The notes: generated by a model not told the origin, from the sequence alone. DNA of 37,300 nucleotides from Rhodospirillales bacterium (GCA_025458035.1 JALOTH010000029.1:1-37300), one strand, 5' to 3'; shown: positions 24,122 through 35,207, counted from the first letter of the stretch. Numbers and translations: made by a program.

Positions 24122-24460
24122 ATGACGGACTGCCGTCCCGCCGAACGTCGCAAGGAACGCCGCTACATCCTCTGTGGCGTCGACTGCTGGATCGACGGCC
24201 GCCCCACGCACATCGTCGATATCTCCCGCAGCGGCGTCCGCATGCTGCTGCCGCCGGCGCTGGCCATCGAAGACCGTCCCTACGACATCGTCTTCGACAT
24301 GCCCGAAGGCGGACAGGTCCGCAGCTTCCGGGTTTCCGGCCAGCCGCTCCGACACACGGAACACTATGTCGTGCTCACCTACGCGCCACCGTGCGCGGAC
24401 TGGGAAGCGCTGCTGCTGTCGCTCGATACCTTCGAGATGACGCGGCTCACCGCCATCTGA
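24122..24460 (+). CDS. PilZ-domain c-di-GMP receptor
   Basis: This 112-residue single-domain PilZ protein has both c-di-GMP-binding motifs: RRKERRY (RxxxR) at about residues 9-15 and DISRSGVRML (D/NxSxxG) at about 38. Strands continue through YDIVFDMPEGGQVRSFRVSGQPLRHTEHYVVLTYAPP. No other domain is attached, so it probably works by binding a partner. It is divergent from the binding-protein/GGDEF-EAL operon, separated by about 180 nt that should contain both promoters. A terminator follows at 24500. The start has only a weak ribosome-binding site. Confidence 0.88.
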   Translation: MTDCRPAERRKERRYILCGVDCWIDGRPTHIVDISRSGVRMLLPPALAIEDRPYDIVFDMPEGGQVRSFRVSGQPLRHTEHYVVLTYAPPCADWEALLLSLDTFEMTRLTAI

Positions 24461-24499
24461 GCCGTCGGCCACGGCGGCGCCCGCCGCCCATCGCCCCGC

Positions 24500-24525
24500 A
24501 ACCGTGTTCAACGAACGGTTTTTTT
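24500..24525 (+). terminator. Intrinsic terminator after the PilZ gene
   Basis: The stem AACCGT (24500-24505) / ACGGTT (24515-24520) with a 9-nt loop merges into a run of seven T (24519-24525). It lies 40 nt after the PilZ stop. Confidence 0.65.
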
Positions 24526-24638
24526 CCGCGCCGTTAAACGGGGATTCATCGTCTGCGGCCAACAGTGCCTGGCTTGTGCGCTGACGCGACCTATGGCCGC
24601 GGCGGCATCAACCGGTTGATCGAGGCGATACCAACCCC

Positions 24639-25814
24639 ATGGAACGCGAGCTGCTCCAGCTCTTTCTCCGCTCAGGCCCGGCCCGGCAATACAACGTCCG
24701 GATGTTCACGGCCAAGGTGCGGGCGGAGACGCCGGAAACGCCGGAATTCCTTTTCCGCATCCCGTTCCTCAATGAATGCATCATCTTCAAGACGGTGATC
24801 GCCAGTGAACATGCCGGCTGCACCGATCGGCGGCCGGTGCGGACGCTGATCTATCTGCCCTACGACGGCATGCGCCCGGGCGACGGCGGCGAGTCCTTCG
24901 TCTTTTCCATCGGTGATTTCGCCAGCTTCGTACAGTTCAAGTCGGGCGGCAGCAGCCACGACGAGATCGCCCTCGACCACGACCAGCGGCTGCTGAGCAT
25001 CCTCGATACGGTGCCGACGATGAGCCCGCTCATCCTCGCCCTCGCCTTCGAGCGGGCGCGCACCTACGTGCCGCAGCCCTATCTCGATCTGCCGCCCGAG
25101 GTGCGGGTCAAGCTGATCACCTTCCTGAAAAGCCGCATCCGGCCGCTGGTCGTCGCCGCCTACGACAAAGCGGGCGCCAACATCGACCGGGCCGTCGAAT
25201 TCATGGTCAACCGGCTGCTGACGCTCGACGACGTGCGCGCGATCATGCCGCTGGTGCAGGCGCTGCGCATTCCGCCGATGCAGGCGGCGGAGGTGCTGAG
25301 CGCGTGGATCGGCCTCACCTATTTCGAGTACGAGTACTCGGCGCTGCAAAATCATCTTCAGGAATTCTCGCTGTGGATGGCCGATCCCAGCTGGCAGCGG
25401 GAGCCTTCGTCAATGAAGGATCGCGACTTCGCGATGTTCCTGATCAAGTTCGTGCAGAAGCGGCTGCACGACGACTGGCAGCGCATCGTTCTGCTGTCGC
25501 GCCGCTATCAGGAGGCGTACAACGGCCTCGTCTACAACAGCGAGGTCAAGCCGTTCAGCGACTTTCTGCTGGAATGCCGGTCGATGTACTGGGAAATGGG
25601 CGACGTGCTCGGCCGCTTCGAGCAGACGACCCACGTCTGGCGCCGCTATAAACATCAGCTCGTCGGCCGCAATTGCAGCATTCGCGCCATCATCCAGTTT
25701 TTCTCGCTGCTCCGCACGCTGCACGGCCCGCCGCCGCAGCTTTCGCAACTGACGCAGCAACTGGCGGCCACCGACGAGGGTGGCTTCGTCTCCCTCACCG
25801 CCAACCTGTTCTGA
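24639..25814 (+). CDS. Conserved-looking protein of unknown function (391 aa)
   Basis: I do not recognise this 391-residue protein. It has no signal peptide or membrane helix. The N-terminal third is beta-rich (VRMFTAKVRAETPETPEFLFRIPFLNECIIFKTVIASEH and SFVFSIGDFASFVQF). The rest is largely helical and rich in Leu, Arg and aromatic residues (VKLITFLKSRIRPLVVAAYDKAG, RDFAMFLIKFVQKRLHDDWQRIVLLSRRYQEAY). The C-terminus ends LTANLF. The opening strands have a faint PilZ/YcgR-N-like look, and the neighbour is a PilZ gene, but I see no RxxxR or DxSxxG. Codon use and composition match the surrounding genes. ATG 24639 is the first plausible start. It converges on glpK with a 15-nt gap. Confidence 0.75.
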   Translation: MERELLQLFLRSGPARQYNVRMFTAKVRAETPETPEFLFRIPFLNECIIFKTVIASEHAGCTDRRPVRTLIYLPYDGMRPGDGGESFVFSIGDFASFVQFKSGGSSHDEIALDHDQRLLSILDTVPTMSPLILALAFERARTYVPQPYLDLPPEVRVKLITFLKSRIRPLVVAAYDKAGANIDRAVEFMVNRLLTLDDVRAIMPLVQALRIPPMQAAEVLSAWIGLTYFEYEYSALQNHLQEFSLWMADPSWQREPSSMKDRDFAMFLIKFVQKRLHDDWQRIVLLSRRYQEAYNGLVYNSEVKPFSDFLLECRSMYWEMGDVLGRFEQTTHVWRRYKHQLVGRNCSIRAIIQFFSLLRTLHGPPPQLSQLTQQLAATDEGGFVSLTANLF

Positions 25815-25829
25815 GCCTCGCCGCCCCGC

Positions 25830-27344
25830 TCACCCGGTCTGGTCGTCCACCCAATCCTTGGCGCGGCTGACGGCGCGGCGCCAGCCGGCGCGCAGCGTCT
25901 CCACCCGTTCGCGATCCATCGCCGGCTCGAAACGGCGGTCCACGCGCCACTGCCCGGCGAGGGCATCGGCATCCCGCCAGACGCCGGCGGCGAGGCCGGC
26001 CAGATAGGCGGCGCCGAGCGCCGTCGTCTCGGTGACGCGCGGGCGGACGATCGGCCGGCCGAGGATGTCCGCCTGGAACTGCATGAGCAGATCATTGGCG
26101 GCGGCGCCGCCGTCGACCCGCAACTCGGCGATCGGCGCGCCGGCATCGCTTTCCATGGCATCGCTTTCCATGGCGTCGATGACATCGGCGACCTGAAAGG
26201 CGATCGCCTCCAGCGCGGCGCGGGCGAGGTGGGCGGCGGTCACGCCGCGGGTCAGGCCGAGGATGGCACCCCGCGCCCTGGCGTCCCAGTGCGGCGCGCC
26301 GAGGCCGACGAAGGCGGGAACGAAGAAGACGCCGTTGGCGTCCGCCACCCTCGCCGCCAGCGCCTCGACGTCGCCGGAGGCGCCGATCAGGCCGAGCCCG
26401 TCGCGCAGCCACTGGACGACGGCGCCGCCGATGAAGATGCTGCCCTCCAGCGCGTAGCGGGTCTCGCCGCCGATGCGCCAGCCGACCGTCGTCAGCAGCC
26501 GATTCTGCGACGCCACCGGCTGCGTTCCGGTGTTCAGCAGCAGGAAGCAGCCGGTGCCGTAGGTGCACTTCGCCATGCCGGGGGCAAGGCACAGCTGGCC
26601 GAACAGGGCGGCCTGCTGATCGCCGGCGATGCCGCCCAGGGGTACGGGGCGCGCAAACACCTCCGTCGCCGTCTCGCCGACGATGCCGCTGCTGGCCACC
26701 ACCTCCGGCAGCAGCGGCCGCGGAATGTCGAGCAGCGCCAGCAGCGCATCGTCCCAATCCATGGTGTGGATGTTGAACAGCAGGGTGCGCGAGGCGTTCG
26801 ACGCATCGGTGACGTGCAGGCGACCGCCCGTCAGGTTCCAGATCAGCCAGCTGTCGACGGTGCCGAAGGCGAGTTCGCCGGCCTCGGCCCGTGCCTGCGC
26901 CCCCGGCAGCGCATCCAGCAGCCAGCGGATCTTGGTGGCCGAGAAGTAGGCATCGACGACGAGGCCGGTGCGGGCGCGGAAGATTTCGGCGCGGCCGTCG
27001 GCATGCATGGCGTCACACAGGCCGGCGGTGCGCCGGTCCTGCCAGACGATGGCGTTGGCGATCGGCTGCCCGGTCGCCCGCTCCCAGATGATCGTCGTCT
27101 CCCGCTGGTTGGTGATGCCGATGGCGGCGAGATCGCCGGCACCGATGCCCGCCATCGCCATCGCCTCGGTGGCAACGCCAGCCTCCGTCGACCAGATTTC
27201 GCCGGGGTCGTGTTCGACCCAGCCCGGACGCGGATAGAGCTGGCGGAATTCCTTCTGGGCGACGGCGACGATGCGGCCCGCCTCGTCAAACACGATCGCC
27301 CGCGAACTCGTCGTTCCCTGATCAAAGGCGAGAACGTGGCGCAT
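25830..27344 (-). CDS. glpK: Glycerol kinase
   Basis: This 504-residue FGGY kinase phosphorylates glycerol to glycerol-3-phosphate. It begins [43 protein letters not shown]. Other motifs are [73 protein letters not shown] and [27 protein letters not shown] 27344 follows GGAGGG. A perfect 15-bp tandem duplication (26143-26172) gives [12 protein letters not shown], where relatives have a single copy, next to the RVDGG nucleotide-binding segment. No glpF or glpD lies nearby, so it is a solitary gene. Confidence 0.96.
   Translation of the reverse strand: MRHVLAFDQGTTSSRAIVFDEAGRIVAVAQKEFRQLYPRPGWVEHDPGEIWSTEAGVATEAMAMAGIGAGDLAAIGITNQRETTIIWERATGQPIANAIVWQDRRTAGLCDAMHADGRAEIFRARTGLVVDAYFSATKIRWLLDALPGAQARAEAGELAFGTVDSWLIWNLTGGRLHVTDASNASRTLLFNIHTMDWDDALLALLDIPRPLLPEVVASSGIVGETATEVFARPVPLGGIAGDQQAALFGQLCLAPGMAKCTYGTGCFLLLNTGTQPVASQNRLLTTVGWRIGGETRYALEGSIFIGGAVVQWLRDGLGLIGASGDVEALAARVADANGVFFVPAFVGLGAPHWDARARGAILGLTRGVTAAHLARAALEAIAFQVADVIDAMESDAMESDAGAPIAELRVDGGAAANDLLMQFQADILGRPIVRPRVTETTALGAAYLAGLAAGVWRDADALAGQWRVDRRFEPAMDRERVETLRAGWRRAVSRAKDWVDDQTG
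26143..26172. repeat. 15-bp perfect tandem duplication inside glpK
   Basis: GCATCGCTTTCCATG occurs twice without interruption. It keeps the frame and inserts five residues (one extra MESDA) just before the RVDGG motif of glycerol kinase. Confidence 0.9.
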
Positions 27345-27432
27345 CGCTGTCCCTCCGCCGCCTGAGCTGGCCCGCCCGCAGTATTGACCAAACCGGTCGG
27401 CCGCGGCAGGGGGCAGATCGCGGGCGAATGCC

Positions 27433-27460
27433 TTGACCGGCGGCGAGACGGGGCTAGGCT
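27433..27460 (+). promoter_or_regulatory. Sigma-70-like promoter for the Nudix gene
   Basis: TTGACC (27433-27438), 16 bp, then TAGGCT (27455-27460), in the divergent gap between glpK and the Nudix gene. It would give a leader of about 27 nt ahead of ATG 27494. Confidence 0.4.
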
Positions 27461-27493
27461 GGCGCCGCCACCCCTGCCGAGGAGCCTCCGCTC

Positions 27494-28342
27494 ATGTCGT
27501 TCATGGACCGCATCCGCGCCTGCCACGTCTGGGACCGGGCGGCCTACCTGCCGTTCATTGTCGGCGACGACGCGGTCGGGCTGGTTCATGACGATTTTGC
27601 CGTCGCCCTCAGCCACCATGGCGACGTGTTCGAGGTGGACGACGACGGCGTCCGCCTCGCGCCCGGCCTGACGTCGCCGGCGGCCCGCGGCGAAGCGGTG
27701 GCGGACGTCACCCGGCGGCTGGCGGCGAAAGGCTGGATCCGCGGCTGGCGCGACGAGCCCTATGCCGTGCTGTCCTCGGACCGGCGGCGCGAGCTGTTCC
27801 GCATGGAGCGGGCGGCGGTGCCCCGCTTCGGCGTCGCCGCGTTCGGCGTTCACCTCAACGGCGTCGTCCGCCGCGACGGCGCGCTGCTGATGTGGATTGG
27901 CCGGCGCAGTCCGCACAAGCACACGGCGCCGCTCAAGCTCGACCAGATCGTCGCCGGCGGTATCGCCGCCGGTCACAGCCCGCGCGAGACGCTGCTGAAG
28001 GAGGCGGCGGAGGAAGCGGCGATGCCGGCGGCGCTGGCGGAGCGCGCCCGCCCGGCCGGTATCGTCCGCTATCGCTCGGAGCGGGAAGAGGGTCTGCGCA
28101 ACGACATCCTCTACGTCTATGACGTCGAACTGCCGGCGGACTTCGTGCCGCGAAACACCGATGGCGAGATCATCGAGTTTTTCCTGCTGCCGATCGACGA
28201 GGTCGTGGCGCGGGTGCGGGACGGCGATGAGTTCAAGTTCAACTGCGCCCTGGTCGTCATTGATTTCCTCGTTCGCCAGGGTCTGATCGGCCCGGAGGAC
28301 GGCGACTACGTCGATATCGTCGCCGGCCTGCACCGGCCATAG
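27494..28342 (+). CDS. DUF4743 / Nudix hydrolase
   Basis: This 282-residue protein has an N-terminal DUF4743-like domain (about 1-115, MDRIRACHVWDRAAYLPFIVGDDAVGLV) followed by a Nudix domain (about 120-260). The Nudix box, GGIAAGHSPRETLLKEAAEEAAMP, keeps the metal-binding EAAEE acids; His and Lys occupy the usual first Glu and Arg positions. Proteins of this architecture are often annotated as thiamine-pyrophosphokinase-associated Nudix enzymes and are thought to clean up damaged nucleotides or cofactors. The substrate is not visible here. ATG 27494 has GAGGAG about 10 nt upstream. It is divergent from glpK. Confidence 0.88.
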   Translation: MSFMDRIRACHVWDRAAYLPFIVGDDAVGLVHDDFAVALSHHGDVFEVDDDGVRLAPGLTSPAARGEAVADVTRRLAAKGWIRGWRDEPYAVLSSDRRRELFRMERAAVPRFGVAAFGVHLNGVVRRDGALLMWIGRRSPHKHTAPLKLDQIVAGGIAAGHSPRETLLKEAAEEAAMPAALAERARPAGIVRYRSEREEGLRNDILYVYDVELPADFVPRNTDGEIIEFFLLPIDEVVARVRDGDEFKFNCALVVIDFLVRQGLIGPEDGDYVDIVAGLHRP

Positions 28343-28467
28343 CGGCGACGGCTGCGCCTGGCCTTGCCGCCGGCACCGCTTCCGGTGCAAGAATTGCGGA
28401 GCAGGCCGCAGCGTCACCCTCGGGACGCAAAGCGGCCGAGATGCATCGCCGGGAAGGGAGGGACGTG

Positions 28468-29058
28468 ATGACCCAGGACGTGTTGGGCACGACATCGGCA
28501 GCCGCCGCGGTGACGGCGGCGCCATCGCACCGGGGTGCGCTGCTGGCGTTCGCGCGGCGGGAATGGCCATACCTGGTGATGATCGTGCTGTCGATGGCCG
28601 GTGTCGCCTACACCACTCTCGTTCCCCAATCGAGCCATCCGTTCTGGGAAATTCTGGCGCCAATCTTCGGCATCATCTGCATCGCTACGCAATGGTCGAA
28701 AGTCTATCCCAAAGGCAAGCATTGGCGACTGATCGGCACGCAGGTGGCGCATTGGGGCCTGTTCGCGCTGTCGATGCAGCTTTTGTTTCTGCCCGACGTA
28801 CAACAGACGATGGAGTCCTTTGCCATCGGTCTCGTCGTTCTCTATCTGCTGGCGATGAGCACGTTCCTCGTTGGCGTTTACTACGCGTCGTGGCGACTGT
28901 GCGTCGTCGGCCTGTTCCTCGGCGCGGCGATCCCCATCATCGCCCTGTTCCAGGAACTGGCCCTGCTGCTGGTGCTGGTTGGCGTCGTGCTGATCGCCGG
29001 TCTTTACCTGTATTTCCGCTATCGCGGTGGCCGCGAGGAAGACGAAGAGGCGTGGTGA
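28468..29058 (+). CDS. Six-helix integral membrane protein of unknown function
   Basis: This 196-residue protein has a soluble N-terminus of about 30 residues and then six hydrophobic segments: YLVMIVLSMAGVAYTTL, FWEILAPIFGIICIATQW, WGLFALSMQLLFL, FAIGLVVLYLLAMSTFLVGVYY, LCVVGLFLGAAIPIIALF and LALLLVLVGVVLIAGLYLYF. The acidic tail is RGGREEDEEAW. I do not recognise the family. ATG 28468 follows a strong GGGAAGGGAGGG; the track's start at 28441 lies before it. It converges on uvrB with 18 nt between the stops. It may be co-transcribed with the Nudix gene 125 nt upstream. No function can be assigned. Confidence 0.78.
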   Translation: MTQDVLGTTSAAAAVTAAPSHRGALLAFARREWPYLVMIVLSMAGVAYTTLVPQSSHPFWEILAPIFGIICIATQWSKVYPKGKHWRLIGTQVAHWGLFALSMQLLFLPDVQQTMESFAIGLVVLYLLAMSTFLVGVYYASWRLCVVGLFLGAAIPIIALFQELALLLVLVGVVLIAGLYLYFRYRGGREEDEEAW

Positions 29059-29076
29059 GCCCGGCAATGACAGTGG

Positions 29077-31287
<2,211 letters not shown>

Positions 31288-31338
31288 GGCAGAGGTATAA
31301 GTCCGGGTGCGCGATGTCGCCAGGGGGCGGCAGCCGGA

Positions 31339-32313
31339 TCATGGGGCATGGCGGACCCACGCGGCAAACGCCGGATAGGGCGTGCGGTCCAAGCTGAGCA
31401 GGCCCCAGTGGCCTTCGATGCCGCTGGCGAACTGCGCCGCCTTCCACGGCGCATCGAACGCTTCGAACGCCGCGGCGTAAGCCACCCAAACGGGGGGATC
31501 GCCCGCGCGGGCGAGCCGCCCGGCCGCCAGCCAGGCGCGCCAGAACGCCGCCTGCGCCTCCGGCGTGAAGCCGGGCCCGCCGCCGTGCGGCCAGCCGGTT
31601 TCCTTGACCAGCACCGGCCGGCCGGTCGTCCGCGCCACCGCCTCGGCGCGCGCCCGCGCCCAGGCGGCGGCGGCCTCCGGTCCGAGCGCCGGCCGGTCCA
31701 ACGCCGGGTGGATGTTGGGGCTGAGAAAGTCGCCGAACCCGGCCAGCGGCGGCCAGCCGTAATCGCCCCACGGCTCGCTCGTCGTCACCGGCACCGCGAC
31801 GCCCTCGGGCAGCTTGGCGCGCAGCCGTGCGGCGGCGGCATTCAGGTCATCGATGGTATAGCGGTTATCGTTGATCCCCTCGTTGCCGATGGCGACGGCG
31901 AGCGCCAGCCGGTCGCCGAAGCAGCGGACGATGGCGGCGACGCCTTCGATTTCCGTGGGCGAGCGCGGGTCCCAGATACCCAGCAGCACAGCGCGAAAGC
32001 CGAGGTCGGCGGCGCGGTCCACCACCGCCTCGGTCAGTTGCGGCTCATAGGCGTAAAGCACGAGGCCGTCGAAAGCGGGACGCAGCGCCGCCAGATCCTT
32101 GGCGATCTCGGCCAGCGGCGTCAGCCGCGCCGCCGGCTGCCGCGGATCGTAGGCCGAGGGGTTGAAGGCGATCAGCGCCGCGTCCGGCTCGGCGAGGTAC
32201 CCGGCGAAAGTGGGCACCGCTGGCTCGTCCACCGCCAGCGAGGCACCGATGCCGACGATCGCCGCCAGCAGCACCGCCGCCACGAACCCGCGCTGGCGGC
32301 GAGCCACCCTCAT
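31339..32313 (-). CDS. GH17-like beta-glucan hydrolase/transferase, membrane-anchored or exported
   Basis: This 324-residue protein has an N-terminal signal-anchor (RRQRGFVAAVLLAAIVGIGASLAV) and a TIM-barrel domain. The two expected catalytic acids of glycoside hydrolase family 17 are present: acid/base in AIGNEG (E145) and nucleophile in VLVKETGWP (E238). Family enzymes act on beta-1,3-glucans or are transglycosylases in cyclic or periplasmic glucan synthesis. The barrel strands VLYAYEPQ, AVLLGIWD, AVPVTTSEPW and FGDFLSPNIHP are in order. Its ATG overlaps the stop of the dehydrogenase upstream (ATGA), so it is translationally coupled to an apparently unrelated enzyme. The exact substrate is unknown. 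Confidence 0.84.
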   Translation of the reverse strand: MRVARRQRGFVAAVLLAAIVGIGASLAVDEPAVPTFAGYLAEPDAALIAFNPSAYDPRQPAARLTPLAEIAKDLAALRPAFDGLVLYAYEPQLTEAVVDRAADLGFRAVLLGIWDPRSPTEIEGVAAIVRCFGDRLALAVAIGNEGINDNRYTIDDLNAAAARLRAKLPEGVAVPVTTSEPWGDYGWPPLAGFGDFLSPNIHPALDRPALGPEAAAAWARARAEAVARTTGRPVLVKETGWPHGGGPGFTPEAQAAFWRAWLAAGRLARAGDPPVWVAYAAAFEAFDAPWKAAQFASGIEGHWGLLSLDRTPYPAFAAWVRHAP

Positions 32314-35162
32314 TCGCGCGGACGGCTGCAGGCGTCGACCAGATCGACGATGGAGCGGTAGGGGATGCCGGCGTGCGCGGACAGGCCGATCTCGCAGGTG
32401 CGGCTGTTCGAATAGCCGCGATCGCAGCCCGCCGGCAGCGCCGCCTTCAACTGGCGCAGCGCGTGGGTGTTCAACTCGGGTGTCGTCCAGCCCTTGTCGC
32501 CCGCCCAGCCGCAGCAGCCCACCTCGTCCGGTGAGATTACGTGCTCGGCGCAGGCGGCGGCGATCGCCTTGACCTTGCCGGCGAGGCCCATCTTCTGCGC
32601 GCTGCAGGTGACGTGCACGGCCACCGGCCCCGGCTGGCGCTCAAAGGTCAGCTTCGGCATCAGGTGATCATGGATGAACTCGACGGTGTCCATGGGCTGC
32701 AAGTGCGCCGGCAGCGTGCGCTTCAGCCGGTAGGTGCACGGGCTGGTGTCGGACACGATCGGCAGCACACCATCGAGGCTGGCCTCGGCCACCGCCGCCG
32801 CCACCTCCGCCGACTTGCGGTCGGCAACGTCGCTTAAGCCCTTGCTTTCGAACGGCTGGCCGCAGCAGAGGCCCGCGGACGCGCGCGGCAGGATGACGCG
32901 GTAGCCAGCCTTCTGCATCAGCGCCGTCATCCGTTCGATCAGCGCCACCCCGTCCTCGTCATTGTGCGCCACGCCCATGGTGCGCGACACGCAGCTGGGC
33001 AGATAGACGACGGCGGGCCGGTTGGGGATACTGGCGAGGGGCGCCGGACTGATGCGCGGCGCCGGCTTCGGCAGCGCCGGCGTCCACGGCGGCAAGCGTT
33101 CGCCGCTCGCCTGGCGCAGCCGCGCGCTCAACCGTTCGAGCCGATCGTCGCCGAGCAGGCGGCCGGCCCAGTCGGCGAGCCGCAGGCCCTCCCGCGTCAC
33201 GCCGAGGGCGAGCCCGTAGTAGTCGGCGGCGATGCCGGCGACGCTGCGGGCAATCGCGCCCTGGCCCTCGCCGCGCAGCTTTTTCGTCAACAGGCCGGTC
33301 TCGATGCCGACCGGGCAGGCGGTGGCGCACAGCCCGCAGGCGGCGCAGGTATCGAGTCCCTGGTAGGCATAGGCCTCGCGCAGCGCGCCCCGTTCCGCCG
33401 TCTCTCCCGCTGCCGTCAGGCGGGAGATTTCCCGCCAGCCGACGATGCGCTGGCGCGGCGTCAGCGTCAGGCCGGCGGACGGGCACATCCGCTCACAGAA
33501 GCCGCACTCCATGCACATGTCGACGAGCGGATCGGCGGCCGGCAGCGGTTTGAGGTTCTTGATGTGGATCTCGGGATCGTCGTTGAGGATGACCCCGGGA
33601 TTGAGCAGGCCCTCGGCGTCGAACAGCGCCTTGATCTCCCGCATCAGCCGGTAGGCGTCGGCGCCCCATTCCAGCTCGACGAAGGGCGCCATGTTGCGGC
33701 CGGTGCCGTGCTCCGCCTTGAGCGAGCCGTCATACCGCTCGACGACCAGGTGACAGACCGCGTCCATGAAACGGGCGTAGCGGTCGACCTCGCTCGCCTT
33801 GCCGAGGTCGGGGGTAAAGACGAAGTGCAGATTGCCTTCCAGCGCGTGGCCGAACAGGATCGCCCGGTCATAGCCATACTCGGCGAACAGCCGCTGCAGG
33901 TCGGCGACGGCATCGGCGAGGCGTTCGATGGGGAAGGCCACATCCTCGATGATGACGGTGGTGCCGGTTTCCCGCATCGCCCCGACCGAGGGAAACAGGC
34001 CCTTGCGAATGTTCCAATAGCGCTCGAACTCGGCCGGCACGGCGGTGAACGCCAGCGCCGTCAGCGTCTTGAAATCCGCCAGTGCGGCGCTGACGGCGGC
34101 GATGTTGGCGGCAAGGCCGTCCGCATCGGCGGCGCGCGTTTCGATCAGCAGCGCCGTCGCGCCATCGGGCAGGCCGCGGATACCGTCGGGCATCCCTGGC
34201 TTGTCCTCCACCGACTTGAGGCTCGCCCGGTCCATCAGCTCGACGGCGGCGACCGCCGTTCCCTTCAGCCGGATGACCGCTTCGCACGCCTCGACGGCAG
34301 ACGGGAACAGGGCCAGCGCGCTCGCCTTCTCCGCATGCTCCGGCACCGTCCGGTAGGTGATTTCGGCGATGAAGCCCAGTGTGCCTTCCGAGCCGATCAT
34401 CAGGTGCTGAAGGATGTCGATGGGATCGGTGAAATCGATCAAGGCGTTCAGGGAATAGCCGCAGGTGTTCTTGATGGCGAACTTGCGGCGGATGCGCTCG
34501 GCGAGAACGCCGTTGTCCCGCGTTGCCGCCGCGAGATTGCTCAGCCCGTCGAGCAGCGCGCCGTGGCTTTGCGCGAAGGCGGCCCGGCTCGCCGCATCGG
34601 CCGTATCCAGCAGCGTGCCGTCAGCGAGCATAACCCGCATGGCCTTGAGCGTGCGGTAGCTGTTCTGCGCGGTGCCGCAACACATGCCGCTGGCGTTGTT
34701 GGCGGCGATACCGCCGACCTTGCAGGCGTTGATGGAGGCGGGATCGGGGCCGATCTTGCGGCCAAAGGGGGCGAGCCGGCGGTTGGCGTCGCTGCCGATG
34801 ACGCCGGGCCCGAGCCGCACCGTTTCGCCGTCGGGCGCGATGTCGATGCGGTTCCAGCCGTCGCCGAGCACCGCCAGCACCGATGAGGTGACCGACTGCC
34901 CGGAGAGGCTGGTGCCGGCCGCCCGGAAGGTGACCGGCGCGCGCTGCGTCTGGCAGGCGCGCAGCAAGGCCGCGACCTCCGTCTCGCTCTCGACGATGAC
35001 CACCGCGCGGGGGATCAGCCGGTAGAAGCTGGCATCCGTGCCGTAGGCCAGCAGGCGCAGCGGATCGGTGATCAGGCGGTGCGACGGCACGACCGGGCGC
35101 AGCGCCTGGACGAGACCCTCGACGTGGGGTTCGGAACTCCTGCGTTCGGCGCTGTCCGGCAT
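32310..35162 (-). CDS. FAD- and Fe-S-dependent D-lactate/2-hydroxyacid dehydrogenase
   Basis: This 950-residue fusion enzyme has three parts. An FAD_binding_4 domain (about 50-190) contains PVTFRAAGTSLSGQSV and NNASGMCCG. A FAD-oxidase C-terminal domain spans about 210-520. An Fe-S part carries two 4Fe-4S motifs (CMECGFCERMCP and CAACGLCATACP) and paired CCG domains (LPSCVSRTMG, LCCGQPF, HVTCSAQKMGL and VGCCGWAGDKG). This layout matches YdiJ/Dld-type respiratory dehydrogenases that oxidise D-lactate or related 2-hydroxyacids and pass electrons to quinone or cytochrome. ATG 35162 follows GGGAGG; the track's start at 35387 runs through the control region. A tandem 13-bp repeat sits 15-40 nt upstream. 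The GH17 gene follows with ATGA overlap. The exact substrate is inferred. Confidence 0.9.
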   Translation of the reverse strand: MPDSAERRSSEPHVEGLVQALRPVVPSHRLITDPLRLLAYGTDASFYRLIPRAVVIVESETEVAALLRACQTQRAPVTFRAAGTSLSGQSVTSSVLAVLGDGWNRIDIAPDGETVRLGPGVIGSDANRRLAPFGRKIGPDPASINACKVGGIAANNASGMCCGTAQNSYRTLKAMRVMLADGTLLDTADAASRAAFAQSHGALLDGLSNLAAATRDNGVLAERIRRKFAIKNTCGYSLNALIDFTDPIDILQHLMIGSEGTLGFIAEITYRTVPEHAEKASALALFPSAVEACEAVIRLKGTAVAAVELMDRASLKSVEDKPGMPDGIRGLPDGATALLIETRAADADGLAANIAAVSAALADFKTLTALAFTAVPAEFERYWNIRKGLFPSVGAMRETGTTVIIEDVAFPIERLADAVADLQRLFAEYGYDRAILFGHALEGNLHFVFTPDLGKASEVDRYARFMDAVCHLVVERYDGSLKAEHGTGRNMAPFVELEWGADAYRLMREIKALFDAEGLLNPGVILNDDPEIHIKNLKPLPAADPLVDMCMECGFCERMCPSAGLTLTPRQRIVGWREISRLTAAGETAERGALREAYAYQGLDTCAACGLCATACPVGIETGLLTKKLRGEGQGAIARSVAGIAADYYGLALGVTREGLRLADWAGRLLGDDRLERLSARLRQASGERLPPWTPALPKPAPRISPAPLASIPNRPAVVYLPSCVSRTMGVAHNDEDGVALIERMTALMQKAGYRVILPRASAGLCCGQPFESKGLSDVADRKSAEVAAAVAEASLDGVLPIVSDTSPCTYRLKRTLPAHLQPMDTVEFIHDHLMPKLTFERQPGPVAVHVTCSAQKMGLAGKVKAIAAACAEHVISPDEVGCCGWAGDKGWTTPELNTHALRQLKAALPAGCDRGYSNSRTCEIGLSAHAGIPYRSIVDLVDACSRPRE

Positions 35163-35176
35163 TGGGTGCCTCCCGG

Positions 35177-35202
35177 AAACGATTGTTGAAAACGATTGTT
35201 GA
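35177..35202 (-). repeat. Perfect 13-bp tandem repeat upstream of the dehydrogenase, likely operator
   Basis: AAACGATTGTTGA occurs twice head-to-tail with no gap; on the gene's strand the unit reads TCAACAATCGTTT. It sits immediately before the CCGGGAGG ribosome-binding site and directly after a -10-like CATAAT (35202-35207), so it would overlap the transcription start. It is AT-rich in GC-rich surroundings, as expected of an operator. Confidence 0.6.
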
Positions 35203-35207
35203 TTATG
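35202..35207 (-). promoter_or_regulatory. -10-like hexamer for the dehydrogenase operon
   Basis: On the minus strand CATAAT matches the -10 consensus in five of six positions, about 40 nt before ATG 35162. The -35 region is weak (TCTTCA-like), consistent with a regulated or activator-dependent promoter. Confidence 0.38.

Noticed and set aside
31288-31338. SOS (LexA) box upstream of uvrB
   Set aside because: The 51-nt gap contains no GTTC-N7-GTTC motif; any promoter may lie further upstream.
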